64,000 nt of DNA from Brachynemurus nebulosus (taxonomy: Eukaryota > Arthropoda > Insecta > Neuroptera > Myrmeleontidae). Made by a program: the position numbers and the translations under genes. Under the pieces are notes generated by a model. It was given only the letters and a program-made list of their open reading frames with translations, was not told where the DNA came from and searched no databases. Location: assembly GCA_035578155.1 (NCBI GenBank), contig JAPWDM010000004.1, forward strand, positions 39,938,803-40,002,802. Direction: 5' to 3'. Numbering within the stretch: the first letter of the stretch is position 1; each line of letters starts with the position of its first letter. Below, piece by piece: positions 24,600 to 36,482 of this stretch.

Positions 24600-24889
24600 A
24601 GGAGCGCTCGCGTAAACTTTGCAACACCAATATAATTATTACAATTCGAATTTATTCTCTGATTATAGCAGTTAGTTTTAAATTCAAATTTCATTGTTTA
24701 TTAAATAGGTACTACAATAGATATATAATGCTTGTTGATTTGATTTTGCAAGCTGTCAATTTTTATTAATTTTTATTGTTACTATTAATTTATTTTATAA
24801 TTTAAGCTAAACGCCGGCTAAATATAATATAATAATAATTAATATGATAATATAATAACAAGTAAGTAGATACTTATCTATATTCATAA
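24600..24889 (+). repeat. left part of the split repeat complex
   Basis: Matches the reverse complement of about 13880-14110 and is continued after the Helitron at 27487. Confidence 0.75.
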
Positions 24890-27486
24890 TCTATTATATA
24901 AAAGAGAAATACCACTCATTCACTCACTCATCTATATAGAAATCTCCAAAACTACAATACCTACAAACTTGAAATTTGGCATGTAGTTCCCTATTGGGTC
25001 GTAGGCGCTCGCTAAGAACGGATTTTGCAAAATTTTTTGTCTAACCGTCGAAATTTACGAAAAACCGTAAGATATTAATTTTTTATTACTGTAATACAGC
25101 AATCTGTGGCCAATTTATCAAAAGATCATAAAAAATTTAGATTGTTGCTAAGTAATTGTAATTTGAGATTTTCGTATATAAGTATTTATAAATATTCCTA
25201 GAGATACTATCAATAATATTTTTACCTGTGACTACTATGAAATTACTTATTTACTGTGCAAAATACTATTTGTATCCAATATGGTTTTATTGGGATATTG
25301 TAATAATCTGAAATTTTGTAACCAAATATTTTACTAAATTATCATAGAAGATGAAGGATTAAAAATAATAATTCAACATTCTTCAGTAGAATAAATTGTT
25401 TCTTTATTTTCTCTATAAAAGATACCGAAAAATTTTTGGAAAAAAGAGAAAATAAAGAAACAGTTTATTCTACGGAAGAATGTAGAATTATTATTTTTAA
25501 ACCTTCATCTCCTATGATAAATTAGTAAAATATTTGGGAATCTTAGGTTAAAAAATTTCAAACTATTTGTATCCTTTAAAGAAAATAGACAACTGGACTG
25601 TCCAGTTATCATCAATTGGCATGTGTGTTTGCTCGTCTCAGCAAATTCCATAAAGATGAAATTTCCATCGGGCCGGACTCGGTCATCCTGATATTAAAAA
25701 TGAAATATGGACTTTACTTATCTGTCTTCAGTAGTTTCGAGAAAACGGTAGCAGGTATCAAAAAAATGATATAACAAAACTATAGGTAAAATTGGTATAA
25801 GAATCCAAAAAAAAAGACGATCAAAGTTGAAGTTATCCTGTAGGACCTGAGAACCCCCAAGAAAGCCTAAAGTAAGCAACTGGACGTATCGTTACCAAAT
25901 TTTTGGCTCTCCAAAGAAACCCAAAATAAATGGCTGAACGAATCTTGACAAAATTTTTCTCAAATAGTACTGAGTTTCTGAAAAACGACATGAGGATAAC
26001 CCCCCCCCCCGTGAGCTTTGCGGACCTAAAAAACCCTCCAAATAAACGACCAAACGGATCTTATCCAAATTTTTCTCAAATATTACAGAGATTCCGAAAT
26101 AAATTAATGTGAATTCTGAAATATTCTCCAGACCCTGGGATCTCAAAATGTCTCACAAATTACAGTTGTCTTGAAATTGTCACTATGCATATCTAACTAC
26201 CTACGATAAGATCTCAAGGTATGGAAATTAGACATGTTATTGAAATATGAATATAGCCAATTCAGAATATTTGATTTGAAATTAAGGTGAAGTTGGAATG
26301 AATCATCCTGCGCTATCGAATTAAACAACTCTATACTCTAATTAAACCACTTGACTCATTTTGATAAAATTTTATGAAAATTAGACGTACTATAAAAATA
26401 TGAATATGACTTGAAAATATGAATAATATTTTTGTGTCGTCGAGCGAGCGAAGCGAAGCACATAAGGAACTGATTTTGTACAAAATTTCAAAATATCAAA
26501 TTTAAATGGACGTGTGGTCACATTGTCCGTCAGTTACATCAAACAGAGAGCGAATTAAAAAACTGAAGAAATTTGACAATTTTTACTCAAGTACTGTTGA
26601 GATCTCTGTGAAAGATGAAACTGACGTTAAAATGATTTCCTGGGGCCTTGGTGCCTTGAAGGGCCTAAAATAGAAGCAATTCTAAGACTGTTGGTATAGT
26701 AACTATACTAAGTTCTTACGGTGCGGAAATTAGCCATGCTAATAAAATATGAAGATAGTCATTTTAGAGTCATTGGGCGAGCAGGGTCAAGTGCTATAAA
26801 TAATTGATTTTGCACAGAATTTTGGAATATATGATTGAATTGACCTATATAAATTTTACCTATAATTCAGATAATTTTATGCAAGTGAAACCGCGGGTCT
26901 CAGCTATATGCATATATATCTATTTTAAGATCATTGGACGAACGGAACGAAACACTAGAAGAAACTGATTTTATAAAGAAATTTAGAATATTTAAATGTA
27001 AAGTGACATCAAAATTAACCCCCAGCACTATCTAATAGAATTAAGATTAAACGGTTGGATTTTGAAAATATTTTATGAAAATTAAATATGCTATGGAAAT
27101 ATGAATACGGTTCATTTAGGGTTATTAGGCGAGAATTATGCTCAGAATTTTAGAATATCAAATTTGAATGAACCTCGAGGTCAGAATTGTCCGTCAAGGC
27201 CATCAAATAAGCCCCAAATTAATTGTGATATTAAAATTGTCCCCTGCTATCTTGGTGCCCTAACCTAGGCTTAAAATGGAAATACTCCTAAAACTACCTG
27301 TTGATACGGGTATCTAGCTACATAAGGGTGCGGAATTTAGCCATGCTATTGAAATATGCAGATTGCTACTTTAGAATCGTTTGACGAGCGGAGCCAGGTA
27401 TTATTTCCGAATATCTAATTTAAAATTGATCATTTGACCAATAGTTAAGATAATTTTACGTGGGTGAAACCACGGGTCACAGCTAG
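24890..27486 (+). mobile_element. non-autonomous Helitron
   Basis: Begins TCTATTATATAAAAGAG with a preceding A and ends CACGGGTCACAGCTAG followed by T, obeying the Helitron rule (TC...CTAG inserted between A and T). No terminal inverted repeats and no coding capacity. The first 260 bp match the 5' end of the autonomous-type Helitron (44652 downward). Internally a second 'ccgcgggtctcagcta' (26892-26907) echoes the 3' end, suggesting tandem or chimeric 3' modules. The empty site is preserved in the repeat copy near 13890. Confidence 0.85.
25322..25537. repeat. 216-bp foldback inside the Helitron
   Basis: Arms of about 95 bp beginning 'ccaaatattttactaaatt' are inverted, with a short A-rich loop at about 25425-25440. 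Confidence 0.85.
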
Positions 27487-27807
27487 TCATGTATACATTT
27501 TATGAACATTTTTCGTTAACTTTGATGTTTTTTTTTCTAGATTGAACAACGATTAAGGAATTTTTAGACAAAGTTAAATTGATTTACGATTGAAGACTAA
27601 AATTAAATGAGTTTTTACTTAACGTAATTTTGATTTTGCTTCAATAGAAGTAAAAATTGTTTTGTATTGTACAGATTTTAAACTGGAAGTTTTATTTACA
27701 AACTAAAAGAAAAGTTACGAAGCAAAAAAATGAAGGAGATATTTGCCTTATGAAGAGAAATAACCAGAAATCATAAAATAATTAATTAATGTACTTAAAA
27801 AAATAAA
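27487..27807 (+). repeat. right part of the split repeat complex
   Basis: Continues 24600-24889 when the Helitron is removed. It matches the reverse complement of about 13520-13880 ('gatatttgccttatgaag'). Confidence 0.75.
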
Positions 27808-29125
27808 TAAAAAACGGCGTGAGCAGCGGAGCCCCATCACGGAAGTCGAATTTTTCCTTTCATCTTCGGTATTGAATGTCTACAAGCGAAATATAATTGA
27901 AAGTCCACAAGCGATTTGCCATTTTGATGGTTTCAAAACTGATGATGAGTGTCCGGTCGATCAGGGCTTTAAAAAAAGGTTTTAAGTTTTTAAGGGCTGA
28001 ATCTCAGTAGGGGAGAGCGGGGCTATGCCGTACACTTAAGGGAGAGCTGTTATTGTTCATCTAATATCGAGTATAAAATTATAAGAAAATTAGCAATATA
28101 TAATTTGGACAATTGGCTACTGATTTCACACAAAGAAATTTGAATTATTCCACTGTTTACATATTTAAATTAAATTACAAAAAAGTGTCTTTGTACGAAA
28201 TAGCCCCGGGGATCGGAACTATTCCGTACGGTAGGAGGGGCTATTGTAGAAAACACATTTTATTATTATTATTTATTGTCGACTCAACTAAGAAACCACA
28301 TAACGTAACTTGTATTATCGGTATATTTAGTTCAGCTTATAAAAGTATAAAAAGTGTTAGGTTAACTTTTATCAAAAAAGTGATAAATTTTAGAGAACGA
28401 AAGTATTTTATTTAAAGTTTATACATTTAAACAAAAATCACAAGTCAAATTATTTGCAGACTCGGCAGACTTTGTTGTATTTCCTGCATCAACTATAATT
28501 TATTAATGTTACCATATTAAACCATTTGGGGCTAAGTCGTACACTTCTGTACGGTTTAGCCTCATCCTGTACCTTGTGGGAGTTTCATAACCTAACCTCA
28601 AATTCCGTCGCCTAACTAGTCTTCACTAGTGATCAAGAGAGAGCTTAAGAAAAGTAATTTCTCATGATCTTATCGCTATTAGCTCATAAGTAAAGGTTCT
28701 CCACCCAACTCTTATTTGGCAGTGCCCCAAAATTATAAGAGAAATAATAAAAACAAGTTTTTTCACCGTCATATTGGCATTTATACGCACAGCGGAACGA
28801 ACTCAATCCTGTGATTTTCCGCGGTCAGGCGCTAGGACTAGTCTAGCTTGAAATCTAGACACGAAAAATGAGTGTACGGTTTAGCATCGCTGTACGGTAT
28901 AGCCCCGCTCTCCCCTAAATTTCAATTTTATACCGATAGCAGTTAGCAGGAAAAAAGCCAACACAATTCGTACGAAAGTATTCCTACCCATGTTTATCCG
29001 CCAATTGCCTTTGTGTTTTATTTTTAAGTATTAAAAAAGGACCTTAAATAGTAGACTAGAAGGCCTTTATGAAGGTATTTTTTCTTTCCAAAAAAATCCA
29101 AAATTTCTATTTTATAAATAATATA
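27808..29125 (+). repeat. dispersed repeat A, copy 2, split by a MITE
   Basis: Starts 'cggcgtgagcagcggagcc' and ends 'ggccttt' and on into the B head at 29127. Removing 28010-28915 plus one TA restores the uninterrupted sequence seen in the copies at 6423 and 63590. Confidence 0.85.
28010..28915. mobile_element. 906-bp TA-flanked MITE (Tc1/mariner-like target)
   Basis: 25-bp inverted ends with one mismatch (GGGGAGAGCGGGGCTA then TGCCGTACA or TACCGTACA). TA lies on both sides (28008-28009 and 28916-28917) and the empty site is known from other repeat A copies. Multiple internal copies of 'ggggcta' and 'gtacggt' lie near both ends (28206-28245, 28529-28560, 28872-28900). The 100-codon ORF at 28113 has no recognisable similarity. 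The superfamily is inferred only from the TA duplication. Confidence 0.8.
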
Positions 29126-29126
29126 C

Positions 29127-30660
29127 CCCTGTCGCAGCATCTGCATAACATAGCGAATTTCGAAATATTGGGCACTGGCGGATCTCATCTAAGACCTGTA
29201 TCCATTTAAAATAATTCAGCTTTCTAAGAGTGAAAAGATTTTCAAAATCAGTTGAGTAGTTAATTTTTGGTGCTTTTTCGCAAAAGGTGCTTGGCTAAAC
29301 TAATTTAGCTTTCTAAAAGTAAAATAATTTTTAAAATCGGCTAGGTAATTTATTTTTGGTATATTTGGGATCCAAGACCCCGAACGGACTTTGTACAGCA
29401 TAGTGCTATCCACCTAAAATAAGTTAGTTCTCTAGCAATGAGAAAATATTGAGAATCGTTTCGGTAGCTTATTTCTATCCTATATAATATAGGATATTTT
29501 ATCTTTCTAACAGTAAAACTATTTTTAAAACTCGTTGTGTAGTTTTCTATGCCGCATTTGCATCCACAGGACAATTGTGGATATTAGATAACATACTGTA
29601 CTTATCTAAAATAGTTTACCTCTGCAATAGTGAAAAAAATTTTCAAAATCGGTCACTTATTTTATTTTTGACACTTTGACACTTTGGGTCCCATGGACTT
29701 TGACGAACCTTACATAACGTAATCTATAACTATCTAAAATAGTTTAGCTCTCTAACAGCGAAAAAATTTTCAAAATCGGTCGGTTAGTTTATTTTTGGCG
29801 CTTAAAAGATCCCAGGACTCAGGCCGACCTCATACAACATATAAGCTAAATCCGTCTAAAATAGTTTACCTCTGTAATAGTGAAAAAATTTTCAAAATCA
29901 ATCGGTTATTGTATTTTTGACACTTTTAGATCCAATGGACCCTAGCGGACCTTACATAAGGTAATCTATATCTATCTAAAATCCAATGGACCCTAGCGGA
30001 CTTTAATAAAGTAACTCATATCTATCTAAAATAGTTTAGCTCTCTAACAGTGAAAAAATTTTCAAAATCGGTCGGTTAGTTTATTTTTGGCGCTTAAAAG
30101 ATCCCAGGAACCTGGCCGACCTCATACAACATATAAGCTAAATCCATCTAAAATAGTTTACCTTTGTAATAGTGAAAAAATTTTCAAAATCAGTCGGTTA
30201 TTGTATTTTTGACACTTTTAGATCCAATGGACCCTAGCGGACCTTAATAAAGTAATCCATATCTATCTAAAATAGTTTAGCTCTCTAACAGTGAAAAAAT
30301 TTGTTGACATTTTTGGGTCCCATGGACCTTGGCGGACCTTACATTAAGTATTCTATATCTATCTAAAATAGCTTAGCTCTTTGACAGTGAAAAAATTTTC
30401 AAAATCGGTCGCTTATTTTATTTTTGACACTTCTAGATCCAATGGACCTTAGCGGACCTTGCATGAGGTAATCTATATCTTTCTAAAATAGTTTAGCTCT
30501 CTAACAGTGAAAAATTTTCAAAATCGGTCGGTTAGTTTATCTTTAACACTTTTGGGTCCCATGAACCCTGGCGGACCTTACCTTACGCAATCTATATCTG
30601 TCTAAAATTAGCTTAGATCTTTGACAGTGAAAAAAGTTTCAAAATCGATCTAGTTCTTTA
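29127..30660 (+). repeat. repeat B with tandem array of about 13 units, period about 115 bp
   Basis: Each unit contains 'aaaatagtttagctctcta', 'gtgaaaaaattttcaaaat', 'cggtcggttagtttattt' and 'gatccaatggaccctagcg' or variants. Neighbouring units alternate in type, giving a higher-order period near 230 bp in places. Confidence 0.9.
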
Positions 30661-31090
30661 AAATTTTTTTCCTGGCATATAAACATTCTTATTATGTTAT
30701 CTTTCTATAATATTTAATAATATTATATCATGACATTACCTTCATTATCGTGTTCATTTAAAATTCAATAAAAAAATTTAAAAAATCTTCTTTACACATG
30801 CTTAAAATATCTGGTTAATTTTAATTTAAAAAAATGAGACAGAGATATGGTATTTATAATACATAGATTTTGAATAACTACCGTTTGTATTATGAAAAAG
30901 AATATGTTAAAATTTTTATACATTTCGTATGCATGAATACATCCACTTGAATTGTCAAATACATAAATAAAATACGTATAATTCAAGAATTTTATGCTAG
31001 AAATTATAAACAATAATATTCATTCTGAATCTATTATTGGTAAAAAAAAAAATTATTTGAATTGTCAAACTAAAAAAAAAAAAAATAACC

Positions 31091-31329
31091 TGAGGCGTTT
31101 CAAATAAGTCATCTATTTCAGTTCTGGTCGAAAATGAGTTAGTGACGAAAATGGAATCTCCAGCTTGTATTGCTTATTACAATTTAATCAAAAAGGGGTT
31201 TTGTTTCAAATTATAGTTATAGCAAAACTGGCCTTAGCAGTAAGTTGTGATAAAACTCGTCTTTTTTATTTTTTTCGTTAAATAACTCGTTTTGTATGAA
31301 TTAGGCCAGTTTCGTTTTAGAACGCCTCA
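31091..31329. mobile_element. 239-bp MITE (TGAGGCG termini), copy 2
   Basis: TGAGGCGTTT...AACGCCTCA; partner of 12390-12629. Confidence 0.6.
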
Positions 31330-31961
31330 TATTTTTTAATTAAAACAAAATGACAATGATATTTGACAATCCTCTACTTTGTTTATAGATATATATAAAG
31401 ACACGTTAATGCACATAGATAATATAAAAGATTTATTCGATTAAAAAAAAATTATAGTCTAATTGGTCAAAATTTCATTATATAATGAATGATTCTCTTA
31501 TAATTTTTAGATATTATTTCTAGTATTTTAAAAACAATCGGATCAAAAATTTTTAATACATATTAAGGGCAATCTAAATGCAGTCTACGGTATACATGTA
31601 ATTAAACTAAATAATATGGGATATGTTAAGCTGGTGTTAGACAAAGACAACAAATCTTTAACCAAAAATTTTGTAAATTATTTTTAATTTTTCTGGAGAA
31701 CCAGTTGACAAACAAGTATCGCTCCAAGGACGTTTTTTGTTCAATTTCATGTGCTTTTCACAATGGTATAAAAAAAACCTTTGAATTCTAATGTTTTTGG
31801 CACTTTAGACACTTTTTGTCAAAAGTGCCCAAAAAACCTACTTCTCGGCATCCGACGTGTCTGGCTAACGAACTCATCCAACGATTGGCAGATTGCAAGG
31901 TTTTCACTAAATTTCATAACAGTTGGGTGTTTCGTTCGACAGTTATCGCGTACACACATAA

Positions 31962-31964
<3 letters not shown>

Positions 31965-32047
<83 letters not shown>

Positions 32048-32051
32048 ATAA

Positions 32052-32132
<81 letters not shown>
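31965..32132. repeat. (TA)n microsatellite
   Basis: About 165 bp TA with two short interruptions, inside repeat D. Confidence 0.95.
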
Positions 32133-32135
<3 letters not shown>

Positions 32136-32261
32136 TTTAGTGAAGTAGATTTTCGGGTTCTAGAGGCTCCAAAACAAATTTCTGCCATAGTCCCGGGCTT
32201 AGGTCTTACCATAAGAGCTGCCGTAATAGTTGAATTTTCATCCTAAAAATTCGCTAAAAAT

Positions 32262-34158
32262 TGACCTTTTCCAAGACCGTAATAAATTTTATGACTTATT
32301 TTGGTAAATATATTTTATCCTTTTAAATTTTTCAATATTTTTAAATTAACTTAAAAAAAGTTTAAGTTCAATATGGATTTATATGTAACGAAGCAAAAAA
32401 TCATAGATCCTTGATATTGCTTGCATTAAAGTTGGGAATTTCAAAATGCCAATTAGATTATGAACTTTATTTTATCGGCTGATCATGATTTACATCCCGC
32501 CAAGTCTGTAATAATTACCAACAGTGTGGACTTAGTAAAATTATAAAAATGTGTTGAAATGGTTATGAAAATTTATAGTGAATGCAATAGAAATAATAAT
32601 AAATAGGGTAGTTTTCTCCCGATTGAAGGTTCCCGCTGGAAACAAAATCAACTGCTAAATCACATCCAACTAAATTTAGTACACAAAGAGACACTATTTA
32701 CTAATGAGTTAACACATGGTGTAGCCTTGTCCCGGTTAAATTTTCCTGTGTTAATTCAATATCAGTTAATTAATAACAGCAAAAAATCATAGATCCTTGA
32801 TATTGCTTGCATTAAAGTTGGGAATTTCAAAATGCAAACTAGGGACCTTCAGTGAGGACAAATGTACCTTGTGACCGCGGAATGCAATTCATATGTTTTT
32901 TTTATGTCCGAAATTTTCAAGTCCACACTGTAAGTAATTATTACAGACAATTGCAAATCCCTAAAAACTAAACTGTATATATGTATAGTTTCAGGTAATA
33001 TTTTTCTGAGAATTTGAATATAGCGGAAAAATCCAATTTTAATCCAGTTATAGTACAGTAAATAATTACTACATTCATTCTTTGGGAATTAAATTAACTA
33101 TATAATTAAAAAATATCAAATATTATTAATTAAATTCTGCCCCACCCCCGTTTTGAAAATATGGCTATGTAAATTTTTCAAAAATGGTTTAAAATCTCAC
33201 TACAAGTTTTTAAAATTTTCAAAGGATCAAAGGATCTGTGATTTTTTGCTGTTATTATAATTAAATAATATTGAATCCCACAGGAACATTTAATCGGAAT
33301 AAGATTACACCATGTGTTAGATCAGGGTAAATAGTGCCTCTGTGTGTACTAAATTTCATCGACTTCGATTTAGTTAGTTGGGTGTGATTTAGCAGTTGAT
33401 TTTGTTTCTACCGGGAACCTTTAATCGGGATAAAACTATCCTATGTATTATTATTGCTATTGCATTCACTATGAATTTCCATAACCATTTCAACACATTT
33501 TTATAATATAAATAAGTCTGACCCGCGGCTTCACCCGCATTGAGTTACCCCCCCCCCCCCTTTGTGTGTCCCCATCTTCCCCCGGAAACCTTCAATCGGG
33601 ATTAGATTATCCCGACTAAAACTATTTCAAAATTATTATTATATGTGTTCATAGTAAATAACGTTTGTATATTAAATTTTATCAAATTCGATGCAGTCAT
33701 CCTACAGGAACCTTTAATCAGGATAAGATTAGCCTATGCGTAAATTCAGAATCAATCATGTCTGTGTACCAAATTTTATCAAATTCGGTTTAATTATTTG
33801 GACATGATTTTGGAATTTTTTTGCATCCCCTGGGAACATTCAATCGGGATAAAACTATTCTGCGTCTTATTAAAATTCTAGCTACATGTGCTCATAGTAA
33901 ATAGTGTCTCTATATTTTATTTAATCGAATTCGGTTCAGTCATCCTACAGGAACCTTTAGTCGGGATAAGATTATCCTATTTGTTAGCTCAGGATAAATA
34001 ATGTTAGTGTACCAAATTTCATCGAATTGAGTTTTGTTTTTTGGGGTGTGTTTGAATAATTGTTTTTGTATCCCTCAAGAACTTGCAGCCGGGATAAAAT
34101 TTAAACATCGAACAAATTTAAGCATCTAAACATCCAAACTTTCACATTTATAATATTA
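32262..34158 (+). repeat. left arm of a large inverted repeat around the Helitron
   Basis: Matches the reverse complement of 44927-46120 and 49690-49980. Contains three to four loosely repeated paragraphs of the type 'aaccttcaatcgggat', 'aagattatcctat', 'taccaaatttcatcgaatt'. A G/C homopolymer-rich spot is at 33549-33560. The inner end is 'cacatttataatatta', directly against the Helitron 3' end. Confidence 0.8.
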
Positions 34159-34551
34159 CTAGCTGGATACCCGTGCTTTGCTACGACGATTATCAAACAA
34201 AAATTGAACATAAAATCGGAAATTGAAAGCATAAAATATGTAAAGCTTTTAAATACCAGTATTTTAAAACAATTTAAGCTTTTTAATCTGTCAGTTTGCA
34301 GATAAATTCTACAAATAATAATCGTGATGGAGCTGGTTAGGTTGATTACTAAAGTTGAAAATTAATGAATTGTTAAAAATGACGCTGTTTTTCTTAGACG
34401 TAGTTGATTTGGTGAATTTCCACACCACCTGGCGGTATCACCATGGCGCGCTGTCCTTTTTTTTTGTGGTAGGTTCGCCAAGAGCCCTATCCATCCACCG
34501 TTCAAAATACATGAATAACCATTGTGACTGCCGAGCTTTTATATTTTTAGG

Positions 34552-34641
34552 ACATAACTAACACGTGTTTCGGTCACGTGTAAAAATTCAATTATTATAA
34601 CTGTCATAACATAACTAACACGTGTTTCGGTCACGTGTAAA
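34552..34641. repeat. tandem CACGTG hairpins
   Basis: 'aacacgtgtttcggtcacg' plus 'tgt' occurs twice, 57 bp apart. Each copy forms a seven-base stem ACACGTG/CACGTGT around loop TTTCGGT. Confidence 0.85.
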
Positions 34642-34654
34642 ATACATGAATGTC

Positions 34655-34852
34655 CAACGTAAACAGGTCAAAATATCAAAAATCATTTTAAAAAACTGTC
34701 CAAATTAGACAGGTTTCCAACATATAGAGGTGTCCAACTTATAAGTATTAATATGCATTTAAAACAATGTAATTTCGCCAGGCCAATTGAAAAGTGTCCA
34801 ACTTGAGCAGGTTTCCAGTATACAGAGGTGTCCAACTTGGCAGGTTTCACTG
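34655..34852. mobile_element. one end of a pogo/Tc1-like element
   Basis: Repeated 'ggtgtccaact' and 'caggtttcca' modules end in 'caggtttcactg' followed by TA. TIRs starting CAGTGAAACCTG and a TA target are typical of pogo/Tigger-like transposons. No opposite end was found. Confidence 0.4.
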
Positions 34853-34885
34853 TAGTAAGTGTAGTCGCATAAAAGCTGACCTCTT

Positions 34886-35305
34886 AATTGAAGACTGCCC
34901 GGCACAAAGGCTGAAAGTACCAATTTTAATATTGTCGGAAAATCAATAAAAACTATATGAAATGTGAAAAAATTTATCGAAAAGGAAAACAAAAATTTGG
35001 ATTTATTCTTAACAAACTGTATAAAAAAAATTACAATGATACAGTGTAATATCATTAATTCAAAGGATTTATTAAAGTTTATTGAAAATTCAAATATAGT
35101 GGAAGTACAATCAGTATATATGCATAAAATTAGACTGTGTACTTACGCGAAATGCACGACTATAACTATTGAAGTAACAAACTTAGGACTTTAAGATTTT
35201 AATATGTTATAGGTGATGATATTTACATTTCCCACTAATAAACGCAATTTGGCAAATTATGGCACTTACAGCCTTTATGCCGGACGGTCTTCAATTAGTT
35301 CTAGT
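34886..35305. mobile_element. MITE of about 420 bp with 36-bp TIRs
   Basis: 'aattgaagactgcccggca' (34887) and 'gccggacggtcttcaatt' (35280) are inverted and continue through 'aaaggctgaaagtacc'. It is inserted into short direct repeats 'agtcgcataaaagctgacc' found on both sides (34863, 35338, 35372). A 76-codon ORF inside is unrecognised. Confidence 0.65.
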
Positions 35306-35602
35306 TTAGTCGCAGAACGCAGACCTCTTAATTGTTCTTAGTCGCATAAAAGCTGACCTCTCAATTATTTTTTGTCGCATAAAATCAGACCTCTTAGTTG
35401 ATTTTAGTTTAAAAAAGAAAAAAAACGTCATAACAAAAAATTACAAATCAAAAGTAAAAATTTTTTTCAATTCCTTGAATCGTAAGTTCGCATTTACATA
35501 ACAGTTAATTTGCCGCGTAAGCACCATCTACCATTTTGTTTTCTGATTATTATAGTTACAAAAAATAACAGGTCAGAAAAGTTTAGTTACCTTCTTAAAA
35601 AT

Positions 35603-35970
35603 AACACTACCCAACTGATACCGATTGAAACATATTTATTAAGCAGCGAAAAATATTAAATGTTTATTTTTTTAGTTATTTAAAGTAAATTTAATTGACC
35701 TTGAAAATCGACATTAAGTTCGAATTCAAGGTCACCATCAAGTGCATCACTTTAAATTCTACAACTTTGGTCTCATGTATTTTTTTCAGAAAATGTATAG
35801 TTTTAGAAATAATTAGCCATAACTGTTTCCGTCTCCAGGGTTTGAGGGGTGCTTTCTATCCCTAAAAAGCATATTTAGTCGAAACAAAAAATTCGTATGT
35901 AATATTTTTCGCTGTTTAATAAGTATATTAATTTCATTAAAATCGGTGTGTATCAGTTGGATAGTGTTAC
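35603..35970. mobile_element. MITE of about 370 bp with 75-bp TIRs
   Basis: 'ataacactacccaactgat' (35611) and 'atcagttggatagtgttac' (35958) are inverted and the arms extend through 'cagcgaaaaatatta'. Confidence 0.7.
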
Positions 35971-36482
35971 TTGTTAGTAACGCAAATAGCTTACCATTAA
36001 TTAGTAAATAAAATTTTATATGGAAAAATAGTTTTTTTATAGATGCCTACTATTCATTTTTATTAAAATTGTATTTTTGATTAATTTTATTCTTTCAATT
36101 TTTTAGTTGAAAAAAGAACTAATGCTCGGCCCGTAAGTTTATTTTTGTGGTTATAGATAAATACATGGAAATATAAAAGTAAATAAATAAAAATATTTAT
36201 TTAAAATTTTAAAAAAATTTCTGTAACATACTGATGATATCAAAGTGATCGTAATAATATTATACGGTTAAGTTTGAAAATTAATGAATTTTTAAAAATA
36301 ACGTTGTATATATTATTTAGAGAAGGTAATCTACGTTTCTATTATAGATTAAGACACTATTGTAAATTTAACAACAATGAAATAGGGAATTTGAGCCTTT
36401 AATCCCTTAGCCATCCCTGGCTATTTGGTATAGAATTAGATTAACAAATTAGTTGGTAATCACTTTCAACTTCACCTTTAGA

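Larger units (their letters stand above)
30790..32260 (+). repeat. repeat D complex, copy 2
   Basis: Matches the reverse complement of 11589-12890 over more than 1 kb, including the central (TA)n. Confidence 0.85.

Noticed and set aside
29127..30660. CRISPR-like array
   Set aside because: Units are contiguous and diverged, with no constant direct repeat and unique spacers; eukaryotic minisatellite.
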